This document shows positions 17,534-26,614 of a DNA stretch of 64,000 bases, one piece after another. The notes under the pieces are model-generated. The model made no database searches, was not told the DNA's origin, and saw nothing but the letters and a program-made list of their open reading frames with translations. Source of the DNA: Acidobacteriota bacterium (GTDB lineage Bacteria; Acidobacteriota; Terriglobia; Terriglobales; Acidobacteriaceae); contig JAJYVU010000001.1 of NCBI GenBank assembly GCA_021791875.1, positions 186,001-250,000 on the forward strand, given 5' to 3'. Numbering within the stretch: position 1 is the stretch's first letter; each line of letters opens with the position of its first letter. Made by a program: the position numbers and the translations under genes.

Positions 17534-18160
17534 TCAGTAGTAGAGGTATTTGCGCCACTTCTGGTCGGAGTGGCCGATCATGCGCATGATGTGGCGGCTG
17601 GTGTGGAGCGAGAAGGGGCGCGGCTCACGCAAGAGCTTCATGTCAGTGAGTTCGCCGAGCAGCTGATTACCTTTGCGGCGATTGCAGGGGTGGCAGCAGG
17701 CGACGAGGTTCTCCCAGGTGGAAAGGCCGCCGCGCGAACGTGGGATGACGTGATCGAGGGTGAGCTCGCCAGCCGTGAGTACGACGCCGCAGTATTGGCA
17801 GGTGTTGCGGTCACGCAGGAGGATGTTTTTGCGCGAGAGGGCGCGCGTCTGGTGCGGGATGCGGCGGTACTCGAGCAGACGGATGACGGAAGGCAGAGGC
17901 ATGAGGACGCGCGCGGCGTGGAGGATGGCGTCATGCTCTTCTTCTGTTTTAGCGACGCCTTTGAGCACGAGAACGAGGGCGCGGCGAGCGCCGCAAATGT
18001 TGATGGGTTCATAGGACGCATTGAGCACGAGCACGGGTGTCTGCATGGCGTGATGCGAGGCCGGCGTGCGGAATTCTGCGGCCGGTGCTTGTGTCATGGT
18101 GTGGCACTTGGCAAGCGATTTTTGCTTGCGAGCGTGGACCGTGTTTTTCCCGAGCGACAT
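17534..18160 (-). CDS. HNH endonuclease family protein
   Basis: From ATG 18160 ([13 protein letters not shown]), preceded by AAGGGGG, the protein has 208 residues. A family-typical block [18 protein letters not shown] starts at about residue 40. The HNH domain is intact: [33 protein letters not shown], giving two CxxC zinc pairs and the catalytic DH and N residues. A longer upstream frame to 18532 overlaps comF and is not used. Small HNH proteins of this group are common and of unknown role (DNA processing or repair). It lies 10 bp downstream of comF on the same strand; the pairing hints at DNA uptake, as inference. Confidence 0.9.
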   Translation of the reverse strand: MSLGKNTVHARKQKSLAKCHTMTQAPAAEFRTPASHHAMQTPVLVLNASYEPINICGARRALVLVLKGVAKTEEEHDAILHAARVLMPLPSVIRLLEYRRIPHQTRALSRKNILLRDRNTCQYCGVVLTAGELTLDHVIPRSRGGLSTWENLVACCHPCNRRKGNQLLGELTDMKLLREPRPFSLHTSRHIMRMIGHSDQKWRKYLYY

Positions 18161-18170
18161 GATTTCCCCC

Positions 18171-19148
18171 TTATCGGTTTTGAGTCGTGACGGTTCCCCA
18201 GAAGGCGACATCTTCGTGCATGGGCAGCTCGGGCGTGGAGGCCGGAGCCGCAACTTCGTCTGAGAAAGCAGAGCGAACCTGACCGTAAAGCGCCTCATAG
18301 CGCTGGGCGCGGGCGACGGTGGCCACATAGACGCTGGCCGCGCCGGCACGCATGAGCGCCTGGCTGCAGGCGCGCGCGGTGGCGCCGGTGGTGTAGATGT
18401 CGTCGACGAGGAGGATATGGCGGCCTGCGACAACGCGCTGTGCTCGTTTGCCGGAGATGAAAAAAGCGCCACGCACGTTGGCGCGGCGCTGGCGCGGGCT
18501 GAGTCCGGCCTGACTTTCCGTGGCCCTGCCACGCTCGAGAGCTTCAGTGGCTAGCTGCAGGCTTAATTGCGGATGCTTCCGCCGGAGACTGCGGGCAAGA
18601 CCGCGCGCGAGAAGCTCCGCCTGATTGAAGCCGCGACGGCGCCTACGGCTGCGATGCAGGGGGACAGGCACGACAAGCAGGGATTGGGGCAGGTTAGCTA
18701 TTTCGAGGACACGGGCGGCCAGCAGTGCGCCAAGGCGCGGAGCGATGGGTTCGATGCGATCGTATTTGAGCAGATGGAGAAGCTGGCGGAGTTCATCCTG
18801 ATAGACGCCCCAGGCCACGGCGAGCGCGAAGGGCGGCTTGGCCATGCGGCAGACGCGGCAGAGTGTTTCCGGAGCGGCGGGAGTGGGGACGAAATCGACG
18901 CCGAGGTGCTCTCCGCAGCGGGAGCAGAGCGAACCGGACTGGGCTTGGAGGTGATTCCAGCAGGAAGTGCAGATGGGGGCTGTAGTTAGTTCAGCGAGCG
19001 GAGTGCCGCAGAGGCGGCACGGAGATGGGAACAAAACCGTAGAGACAGCGTTGAGGGTTCGGCTCGGGGTACTTCGAAGCACGCGAACCACCGCGCGCCA
19101 ATCCGATGTTCCGGATGGCGCATGCTGATTCAGTGGCGCATGCTGCAC
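18171..19148 (-). CDS. comF: ComF-family phosphoribosyltransferase-like protein
   Basis: This 325-residue protein has an N-terminal zinc-ribbon with [21 protein letters not shown] and [10 protein letters not shown]. Its PRTase-type core has the ComF signatures [26 protein letters not shown] and [22 protein letters not shown]. In naturally competent bacteria ComF helps bring transformed DNA into the cytoplasm; elsewhere it is conserved without proof of competence. The N-terminal start may be later than the ATG at 19148. It is translated just before the HNH gene. Confidence 0.93.
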   Translation of the reverse strand: MQHAPLNQHAPSGTSDWRAVVRVLRSTPSRTLNAVSTVLFPSPCRLCGTPLAELTTAPICTSCWNHLQAQSGSLCSRCGEHLGVDFVPTPAAPETLCRVCRMAKPPFALAVAWGVYQDELRQLLHLLKYDRIEPIAPRLGALLAARVLEIANLPQSLLVVPVPLHRSRRRRRGFNQAELLARGLARSLRRKHPQLSLQLATEALERGRATESQAGLSPRQRRANVRGAFFISGKRAQRVVAGRHILLVDDIYTTGATARACSQALMRAGAASVYVATVARAQRYEALYGQVRSAFSDEVAAPASTPELPMHEDVAFWGTVTTQNR

Positions 19149-19274
19149 GCTGCGGAAGGCTCACCCCTCGCGGCAAGCCGGACTGAGAGCGCCCGGCTCC
19201 CGTATGGCCAAAAGTATACGAGCAATGCCTCGAGACTGCAACGCCAGAGATGCCGTTGCGCGCGGTGCCGAGAC

Positions 19275-19299
19275 TAGGGCCTTCTCATGGAAGGCCCTA
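19275..19299 (-). other. Hairpin overlapping the trehalase stop codon
   Basis: TAGGGCCTTC and its reverse complement form a 10-bp perfect stem with a 5-base loop. The trehalase stop codon (TAG) is part of the stem. No U-run follows, so it may stabilise the mRNA 3' end rather than terminate. Confidence 0.55.
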
Positions 19300-20994
19300 A
19301 TGTTGGTTACTGGTGGATTTGGCGGAGGGTTCTTGTGCGAGTGGCTGGAATTCGAGATAAACGGCGTTGGTCCAGCCGAAGCCGATGACATTCTGGCGGT
19401 ATCCGGCGGTGACTTTGAAATGCTTTGTGGCGTTGACGACGTCGTATTTCTCGAAGATGTTGCCGGTTTGCTGATAGATGCGACGGACGGTGGTGTTGAA
19501 CTGGTTGGCGATGCGGGCGGCATCGGTGCGGTCTCCGGCGGCGAGCATGCCCTGGACGGCGATCCAGGTAGTGGGGGCCCATCCGTAGGGAAGGTCCCAC
19601 TGGACGCCGGAGTCGTTGGCGCTGACGGCGAGGCCTCCGGGGTAGTCGAAGTCGGAGATATGCGAGAGCACGCCCTGTTGCTGGGCGCGGTCGGCGGCAC
19701 GGGTCCAGAGCGGGTAAAAGGCAGTGAGGAAGAGGTAATTCGACTGACGATGGGTGAGGAAGTTGTAGTCGAAATATATTTTCTGCCGGGGGTTCCAGAG
19801 GTAACGGTTGATGGCAGCGCGGCGGGCGAGGGCCTCGCGTTGCCATTGTGCGGCCTGGGCCGGATGGTGGAGGGTCCGGGCCATCCAGGCGAGATCGATT
19901 TCGTATTTGTATAGCAGGGCGTTGAGGCCGACGGGCGCGAAATGCTGGGTGGATCCACCGAAGGGGCCGAATCGGAAGGTGGTGTCGAAGCCGGATTCGC
20001 GCATGGCGCGATCGCCTTTGTAGAAGGAGCGGGTGAGCCAGTATCCGCGAACGTGCGCGTGGGCGCAGACGATGGAGTGGGCGGGGTTGCAACTGAGGGT
20101 GGCGAGGCGGGCGCGCTCGGCCGGGCTGGGATGGCGGCCAGCGTGGACGAGATAGCCAGGATCGTCGTGGGGATGGGCGAGGAGCCAGCGGATGACGTCG
20201 GGGTAGTAGGCGCTGTCGTCGGCCATTTCGGGGACGGGACCGTTGCCGAGATCGAAGTAGCGGGCGAGGCCAGTGTTTCCAGCGCGATGCACGGGCAGGA
20301 GCCAGACGGAGTGGTCGCGCTGGGCGTAGATGTAGGCGCGGGCGAGCCATGCGAGGGCCTGCTTCCGGTGGCCGGAAGCGACTTCGGCTTTGTAGACGGC
20401 GCGAATCATGGATGAGAGGAACGGCGGCTGAGAACGGGTGAAGTAGTAGGTGCGATTGGCGTTGAGAATTCCGCCGTAATGCTGAATTTCAAAGAAAAAA
20501 TTGTCGACGATGCCGCGGGCGAGGGCGACGCGGTGATCGTCGAGGAGTCCTTTGATGATGAAGAAGCTGTCCCAGCCGTACATTTCGTTGAAGCGGCCGC
20601 CGGGGACGACGTAGGGGTGGGGGAGATAGAGCAGTCCGGGCGGCTTGATCTGCGCGGGGTTGATTTGTCCGAAGTGGGTGATGGTGACGGGCAGGCGCAG
20701 GACGCGCACGTGACAGCGGTGCTGCATGGCGGCAACGTCAGCGGGCATGGGGAGATCATGCGGCAGGTAAAGAACGGGGATCGAGTGAAGCTTGGGGTCT
20801 GCGATGGAGTTGCAGTCGCTCATGGAGCGGGTGAGGGTGTTCCAGGTGTTGCGGATGTAGGTGTTGATGGGCTGCGGAGGCGTGGGCGGTTTGTCTTGCG
20901 GCGCGGATTGGGCGAGGGCGAGGGAAGAAGTGAGGGAAATCGTGAGTGCGAGAGCAACGGTTCGGAGGCGAAATGTGCGGAGGCAAACGGTCAT
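19297..20994 (-). CDS. treA: Periplasmic trehalase, GH37
   Basis: This 565-residue protein has a Sec signal (residues 1-28, ending LALAQ). It carries both trehalase signatures, PGGRFNEMYGWDSFF and QWDLPYGWAP. The catalytic acid Asp is in RESGFDTTFRFG and the base Glu in NIFEKYDV, by analogy with E. coli Tre37A. It hydrolyses alpha,alpha-trehalose to glucose outside the inner membrane. It stands alone between comF and the malic enzyme gene, all on the minus strand but with gaps over 100 bp. AGGGAT precedes the ATG. Confidence 0.95.
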   Translation of the reverse strand: MTVCLRTFRLRTVALALTISLTSSLALAQSAPQDKPPTPPQPINTYIRNTWNTLTRSMSDCNSIADPKLHSIPVLYLPHDLPMPADVAAMQHRCHVRVLRLPVTITHFGQINPAQIKPPGLLYLPHPYVVPGGRFNEMYGWDSFFIIKGLLDDHRVALARGIVDNFFFEIQHYGGILNANRTYYFTRSQPPFLSSMIRAVYKAEVASGHRKQALAWLARAYIYAQRDHSVWLLPVHRAGNTGLARYFDLGNGPVPEMADDSAYYPDVIRWLLAHPHDDPGYLVHAGRHPSPAERARLATLSCNPAHSIVCAHAHVRGYWLTRSFYKGDRAMRESGFDTTFRFGPFGGSTQHFAPVGLNALLYKYEIDLAWMARTLHHPAQAAQWQREALARRAAINRYLWNPRQKIYFDYNFLTHRQSNYLFLTAFYPLWTRAADRAQQQGVLSHISDFDYPGGLAVSANDSGVQWDLPYGWAPTTWIAVQGMLAAGDRTDAARIANQFNTTVRRIYQQTGNIFEKYDVVNATKHFKVTAGYRQNVIGFGWTNAVYLEFQPLAQEPSAKSTSNQH

Positions 20995-21106
20995 CGAATC
21001 CCTGTGAGGCTTGGATGATGGCGGAGCGCGCGAGGAGGCGCTCCGGAAAGAGAGGGTTCAGGATACAGGGCGGGGAGTGGGATGGGAAAGCGCGAATAAG
21101 GGAGCA

Positions 21107-22801
21107 CTATGCGCGTTCGTAGGGTTCGTAGGCGGGTTCCCAGAAGTTAGCGTCGATTTCGGCGATGAGCGATGCATCATCGGGGATTTGCGCCATGCCT
21201 TCACGGAGTGCCTGTTTTCCGACGGCTGCGGCGATGTGGCGGCTGAGGGCGCGTGCTTCTGAGATGGGCGGCAGGAGGCATGCGTGCGGGTCGCGCTGAG
21301 TGGGGAGATGCCGAATGAGTTCCGTGGCGGCGGCTTTGATCATGGAATCCGTCACGTAACGTGCCCGAGAGGCAATGATGCCGAGGGCGAGTCCGGGGAA
21401 GATGTAGGAATTATTTGTTTGCGCGATGCGGATGGTTTGGCCGGCGTAGTGGACGGGCTCGAAGGGGCTGCCGGCGCCGATGAGGGCGCGACCCTCGGTC
21501 CAGTGGATGAGGTCGTGGGGGGTGGCCTCGCTGCGGGAGGTGGGATTGGAGAGCGGGAAGATGATGGGGTGGTCGACGTGGGCGGTCATTTCGTGAATGA
21601 CTTCCTGCGTAAATGCGCCAGCCTGGCCGGAGACGCCGATGAGGACGGTGGGTTTAGCGTGGCGGACAACATCGTGGAGCGTGACGGCGTCGCCGGAGTG
21701 GCGCCAGGACTGAATTTGCTGTGCAGGGCGCGCGAAGGCGCGCACGGCGGGGTCGAGGTTGGGCCGGTCGTCGACGATGAGGCCGTCGATGTCGAGGGCG
21801 TAGAAACGGGCGTGGGCCTCTTCCGCTGAGAGGCCGGTGTCCTCCATGAACTGCGCGAGCAGATTGGCGATGCCGAGTCCTGCGCTACCGAAGCCGAAGA
21901 CGGTGATGGTCTGGTCTTCCAGCGGGGTGCCCGTGACATTAATGGCGGAGATGAGTGTGGCGGCAGCGATGGCGGCTGTGCCCTGAATGTCATCGTTGAA
22001 GGTGCAGAGCTGGTTGCGGTAGCGGGCTAGAAGACGCGCCGCGTTGGCTCCGGCGAAGTCTTCCCACTGCAAGAGGACGTGTTGCCAGCGCGCTTTGACG
22101 GTCTGGACGAAGGTGTCGATGAAGTCGTCGTATTCCTGGCCGCGGATGCGGCGATGGCGCCAGCCGATGTAGATGGGACTGTCAAGGCGGTCCTGATTGT
22201 CCGTGCCGACGTCGAGGAAGATGGGGAGGCAGTGCTCGGGATGGATGCCGCCGAGAGCGGTGTAGAGTGCCATTTTGCCGATGGGGATGCCCATGCCGCC
22301 AGCACCCTGATCGCCGAGGCCAAGGATGCGTTCGCCGTCGCTGACGACAATGCAGCGGACGTCGTCGTAACGGGGATGGCTGAGGATCTGCTCGATGCGG
22401 CTTTTGTTGGCATAACTGAGGAAGAGGCCGCGCGGCTTGCGGAAGATTTCGCTGAAGCGCTGGCAGCCTTCGCCGACGGTGGGGGTGTAGACGAGTGGCA
22501 GCATCTTTTCAAGATCGCTGAGCAGGAGCGCGTAGAAGAGAGTTTCGTTGAGGTCCTGGAGGTCGCGGAGAAAAGCGTACTTGTGAAATGGAGTGGACTG
22601 GGTGTCGAGCGCGTAAGTTCGTCGGCCGACCTGCTCTTCCAGCGTGCCGACATGAGGCGGAAGCATGCCGTGAAGGAAGAAAATGTCGCGTTCGTGGTCA
22701 GTGAATGCGGTGCCTTTGTTGAGGCGCGGCGAATTGATGAGGTTGAAGCCGGTGAGAGAGACTTTGCGGGGAAGGCGAGATGGGAGGGATGGCGTGCTCA
22801 T
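21107..22801 (-). CDS. maeA: NAD-dependent malic enzyme
   Basis: From ATG 22801 (MSTPSLPSRLPRKVSLTGFN) with AAAGGAAA upstream the protein has 564 residues, the SfcA/MaeA size. Conserved blocks are NKGTAFTDHERDIFFLHGMLPP, VYTPTVGEGCQRFSEIFRKP (catalytic Tyr), RCIVVSDGERILGLGDQG, DDIQGTAAIAAA (metal and substrate) and the Rossmann motif VFGFGSAGLGIANLL. It oxidatively decarboxylates malate to pyruvate. The longer frame to 22939 lacks family similarity. Divergent from the GH31 gene. Confidence 0.94.
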   Translation of the reverse strand: MSTPSLPSRLPRKVSLTGFNLINSPRLNKGTAFTDHERDIFFLHGMLPPHVGTLEEQVGRRTYALDTQSTPFHKYAFLRDLQDLNETLFYALLLSDLEKMLPLVYTPTVGEGCQRFSEIFRKPRGLFLSYANKSRIEQILSHPRYDDVRCIVVSDGERILGLGDQGAGGMGIPIGKMALYTALGGIHPEHCLPIFLDVGTDNQDRLDSPIYIGWRHRRIRGQEYDDFIDTFVQTVKARWQHVLLQWEDFAGANAARLLARYRNQLCTFNDDIQGTAAIAAATLISAINVTGTPLEDQTITVFGFGSAGLGIANLLAQFMEDTGLSAEEAHARFYALDIDGLIVDDRPNLDPAVRAFARPAQQIQSWRHSGDAVTLHDVVRHAKPTVLIGVSGQAGAFTQEVIHEMTAHVDHPIIFPLSNPTSRSEATPHDLIHWTEGRALIGAGSPFEPVHYAGQTIRIAQTNNSYIFPGLALGIIASRARYVTDSMIKAAATELIRHLPTQRDPHACLLPPISEARALSRHIAAAVGKQALREGMAQIPDDASLIAEIDANFWEPAYEPYERA

Positions 22802-23076
22802 CGGTGGATTTCCTTTCAGGCCAGAACTCAACAGCGAATCAGATTCCCGAGGGAAGATCAAGTGGATGAGAGATGGATGCTGTTGGAGGTGAAGCAAAGG
22901 CGAGTCGCCAGGAGTTAGATTTTTGACAATTCGAACCACATGGTTGAGTCTGTGGCCGCACCCTGAAATGGGTGGTTGTGATCACTGAAAATTGACGAGT
23001 GCCGAGTGAGACAGGTGCGGATGTGAACGCACAGTACGAGACGGCCGTGAAAGAGTTGCGAATGGAGAGGATGCTG

Positions 23077-26000
23077 ATGGATTGGTTGGCAAATGGTTCA
23101 CGATTCCTGTGGAAGCGGGCATTGGTTGTTGCGCTGATGCTTGCAGGCGGTACGTGCATGGGTCCGGTTGCGACCGCGGCGGCGACGAGCGGGCGCAGCG
23201 GTGTTGTGGTGGATGGCCATGCGCGATTTACGGTGATAACGCCGACGCTGATCCGGATGGAATACAGCCGCGATGGGAAGTTCATCCACCGGCGGTCGTA
23301 CTTCGCGTGGGAGCGCAATGTGACGCCGCCCGAGTACAAAGTTTCTCGGGGGGATGGGGTTCTGAGCATCACGACCTCGCGTATGAAGCTGACGTGGAAG
23401 GGCGGGACGGATGGCTTCAACGCGGAGAATTTGTCGGTCGCGTTTGTCTTTGACAACGGGACGTGGCGGACGTGGAATCCCGGTGAGAAACAAATGGGCA
23501 ACCTGGGCGGCACCTTGACCAAGCTGGATGGCTGCAGCGGTGCGGAGCCGCTGCCGGATGGAGTAGTGTCGCGGGACGGCTGGTTTTTGTATCGGGACGA
23601 TACGTTTCTGGTGAGTAATGGGGCGCATCCGTGGCTGCAAGCGCGACCGAAGGATGAGATCGACGACTGGTATTTCTTCGGATATGGGGTGGGTGGATAT
23701 CACACGGCGCTGGCGGATTTGACGACGATCAGCGGGCGGGTTCCGATACCGCCGCGCTTCATGCTTGGGTCGTGGCGGTCAAGGTATTACAGCTACACGC
23801 AGAACGAGTTTCAACAACTGGTGCTGGACTATGACGCGCACAGGTTTCCGCTGGACGTGTTGGTGATGGACATGGGCTGGCACACGACGCCGCACTGGGG
23901 ATCGATGGACTGGAACAAGAAGCTGATTCCTGATCCGACGGCGCTGCTCAAGTGGGTGCATGCGCATGGTCTGCATGTGACGCTGAACTGGCATCCGCAG
24001 GGCGGCGTGGGGCCGTGGTACAGCCAGTACGGGGAATTTTGCCGGGCCATGGGGATCGATCCGGCGAAGAAGGAAGTGATTCCGTTTGAAGACACGAACG
24101 AGAAGTTCATGCAGAACTACTACAAGCTGCTGATGGACCCGCTGGAGAAGCAGGGAGTGGACTTCTGGTGGCTGGACGATGACGGGAATCATCTGGCGTG
24201 GGACAATGCGATGGACTTCTGGGATGTCGAGCGGCCGGGGACTGGACGGCGCGGTGCGTCATTCAGCCGCTGGGGCGGATGGGGCGATCAGCGCTATCCG
24301 GTTTCATTTTCAGGAGACACGTCTGCGCTGTGGAGAGTGCTACGGTTCGAGATTCCGTTTACCGCGACGGGTGGCAACGTGGGAGCGGATTACTGGTCGA
24401 ACGATGTGAGCGGCTTCCGGCTGAAGGTTCCCAGCTCGGAGCTGTTTACGCGGTGGGTACAGTTTGGGGTGCTGAGCCCGGTGTTCCGGACGCATGGCAC
24501 GAATCATTTTGGGAACTACCGGATTCCGTGGGCCTACGGAGAGCAGGCGGTAACAGCAACGCGACAGGCGTATGACTTACGGGCGAAGTTATTTCCCTAT
24601 ATATACACATCAGCCTATCTGACGTGGAAGACGTCGCTGCCGCTCGCTCGGCCGCTGTATCTGGATTATCCGAAGGAGGAGCAAGCGTACGCGCATCCGG
24701 AAGAATACGAGTTTGGTCCGGATGTGCTGGCGGCGCCGATTGTTACGCGAGGCATGGGAAAGACGTGGCTGGGCGCGACGGACATGTGGTTTCCAGACGG
24801 GACGTGGTGGAATCTGCTGACGAGCGAGCGAGTGAATGAGCCGGGGAATCATACGGAGCTGGCGACGGCCGGGGAGATCCCGGTGTTTGCGCGCGGCGGT
24901 GTGCCGCTGCCGTTGCAGAGGGTGAAGATGCGCATGGCGGCGAAGCCCGCGAATCCGCTGGTGGTGCGTGTGTATCCGGGGCCAAACGGGAAATTCGCGA
25001 TGTATGAGGATGACGGGAGATCGCCCGCGTATTTGCACGGAGCCTACGCGCTGACGCCGCTGCGCTACGAGAACCTGGGCGCTCAAGGTGTGCGGGTCAT
25101 GGTTGGCCCGACCACGGGCAGCTATGCAGGACAACTACCAGCGCGGCGGATCGTGGTGCAACTGCCGGTGACCTCGCATCCGGTGAGCGTGACGGTGGAC
25201 GGCGGGCTGGTGCCAGAGTCAGCGACGGCGGTGCCGGGGTATGAGTACGATCCGGTGACAGCGACGACGGACGTGCGGTTGCCGGCGGAATCCATTCGGA
25301 AACAGGTGGTGGTTGGTGTGGCGTTCCGCGGCTCGCAGCGCGTTCAAGCGCTGATTCCTCAGATATTGAACAGAATTGCCGATGTGCAGCGGGCGCTGGC
25401 GGGAGCCGGCGAGGTGCGCGCGGAGTGGAAGTACGAGTTGATTGCGTTGCGTTTCAAGCTGCGAACGCTGTTGAGTAAGGCTGAGCAGGAATTTGGTCCT
25501 GCCAGTCAGCAACAGATTCAAACCTCGTTGACGTCAGCCGAAGGTAAGCAGGCGCAGGTCGCATTGGAACTTGAGGAGTACAGGAACGAGCCGGCTCGGG
25601 CCGCGGCGTTTGCGCTGAGCGATGCGTATGTGAGCGCGAGCGTACGGCTGCGGAAGGCTGGGGAAGGGCTGATGACGCGTGATGTTCCGCGATATCACAA
25701 GCCGTATGGGCAGCCGAGCGACATTGAGGGTTACAACACGGGTTTGCTGGTGCGCGTGTTGAGACCTTCAGGAGAAAGCGGAGATTTACTGACTGTAGAT
25801 GTGCCCGGCCTGGCGGATAAGAGCTTTTCGTTGCCCGAAGGAAAGCAGTCGATATATGCGTTTCTGCCGCTGATGAAGGCGGCGCAGGATCCGCTATACG
25901 ACCTGAGCGGCACGGCAACGCTGACGATGGGTGCAGGGGGTGCGCATCGTGTGTTGACCCGCGGGATCGATGTGCGGCACGAGTTGCTTGATGCGTGGAA

Positions 26001-26547
26001 TATTGCCGGACCCTTTGCGAAAGGACAGGCACCGGAAATTGGCGGGCAGACCGTCACGACGGCGATGTTGCGAAACACGTATGCGGGCAAGGATGGCAAG
26101 CGTGTGTCGTGGGTGACGTGGCTGGCGGCGACGAGCAAGCAGACGTACGCGAAAGGCGGCGATTATCTGCAGATGCGAAAACGCTGGATCGATTTGTACA
26201 CGATTTTCCCGGAGGATGATGCGTCAGCCCTAGCGGTGACGTGGGTGGATGCTCCCAAGGCAGTAACGGCGAAGCTGAGTGCCCGGCACAATGCGGGTAT
26301 TGCGGTTTGGGTGAACCAGACAGCAGTGATGGAATCAGCAGGCGTGAAGGGTATAACGAATGTGCAGGATCCACCGCTGGACGTAGCGGAAGTTCATCTG
26401 CAGAAAGGGTGGAACCAGATTGTGGTGAGAACTCAGGATGACAAGCAAGACTGGGGATTCGGGCTACGGCTGGAACTGCCGCCTGGTGTGATATGCGCGC
26501 AGTCTGCCGAGCCCCCTATGCATGAAGCCGAGGAAAGTGGACAGTGA
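23077..26547 (+). CDS. Secreted GH31 alpha-glycosidase with a long C-terminal extension
   Basis: I start at ATG 23077 because GGAGAGG lies 6 bases upstream; earlier ATG or GTG codons at 23071, 23062 and 22999 are possible. Length is 1156 residues. A signal/anchor segment (ALVVALMLAGGTCMG) precedes an N-terminal beta-sandwich. The GH31 barrel has MDMGWHTTPHWG, nucleophile Asp in VDFWWLDDDGN, acid/base Asp in SFSGDTSALW, and HGTNHF. After the usual GH31 end (~residue 760) come a helical segment and a C-terminal sandwich with IAVWVNQTAVMES and LQKGWNQIVVRTQDD, like an accessory carbohydrate-binding module. Alpha-glucosidase or alpha-xylosidase activity is likely; specificity is open. Confidence 0.92.
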   Translation: MDWLANGSRFLWKRALVVALMLAGGTCMGPVATAAATSGRSGVVVDGHARFTVITPTLIRMEYSRDGKFIHRRSYFAWERNVTPPEYKVSRGDGVLSITTSRMKLTWKGGTDGFNAENLSVAFVFDNGTWRTWNPGEKQMGNLGGTLTKLDGCSGAEPLPDGVVSRDGWFLYRDDTFLVSNGAHPWLQARPKDEIDDWYFFGYGVGGYHTALADLTTISGRVPIPPRFMLGSWRSRYYSYTQNEFQQLVLDYDAHRFPLDVLVMDMGWHTTPHWGSMDWNKKLIPDPTALLKWVHAHGLHVTLNWHPQGGVGPWYSQYGEFCRAMGIDPAKKEVIPFEDTNEKFMQNYYKLLMDPLEKQGVDFWWLDDDGNHLAWDNAMDFWDVERPGTGRRGASFSRWGGWGDQRYPVSFSGDTSALWRVLRFEIPFTATGGNVGADYWSNDVSGFRLKVPSSELFTRWVQFGVLSPVFRTHGTNHFGNYRIPWAYGEQAVTATRQAYDLRAKLFPYIYTSAYLTWKTSLPLARPLYLDYPKEEQAYAHPEEYEFGPDVLAAPIVTRGMGKTWLGATDMWFPDGTWWNLLTSERVNEPGNHTELATAGEIPVFARGGVPLPLQRVKMRMAAKPANPLVVRVYPGPNGKFAMYEDDGRSPAYLHGAYALTPLRYENLGAQGVRVMVGPTTGSYAGQLPARRIVVQLPVTSHPVSVTVDGGLVPESATAVPGYEYDPVTATTDVRLPAESIRKQVVVGVAFRGSQRVQALIPQILNRIADVQRALAGAGEVRAEWKYELIALRFKLRTLLSKAEQEFGPASQQQIQTSLTSAEGKQAQVALELEEYRNEPARAAAFALSDAYVSASVRLRKAGEGLMTRDVPRYHKPYGQPSDIEGYNTGLLVRVLRPSGESGDLLTVDVPGLADKSFSLPEGKQSIYAFLPLMKAAQDPLYDLSGTATLTMGAGGAHRVLTRGIDVRHELLDAWNIAGPFAKGQAPEIGGQTVTTAMLRNTYAGKDGKRVSWVTWLAATSKQTYAKGGDYLQMRKRWIDLYTIFPEDDASALAVTWVDAPKAVTAKLSARHNAGIAVWVNQTAVMESAGVKGITNVQDPPLDVAEVHLQKGWNQIVVRTQDDKQDWGFGLRLELPPGVICAQSAEPPMHEAEESGQ

Positions 26548-26561
26548 TTTCCGGATAAATG

Positions 26562-26591
26562 AGGCGTCTCCTGCGATGCATGGAGACGCCT
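26562..26591. terminator. Bidirectional terminator-like hairpin
   Basis: AGGCGTCTCC and GGAGACGCCT (10-bp perfect stem) lie between the converging GH31 and TonB-receptor genes. T-tracts are weak on both sides. Confidence 0.6.
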
Positions 26592-26614
26592 GGAGGTTAT
26601 TCAAGAAGACACTT

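Noticed and set aside
22079-22918. Plus-strand frame of 279 residues
   Set aside because: Antisense shadow of the malic enzyme gene.
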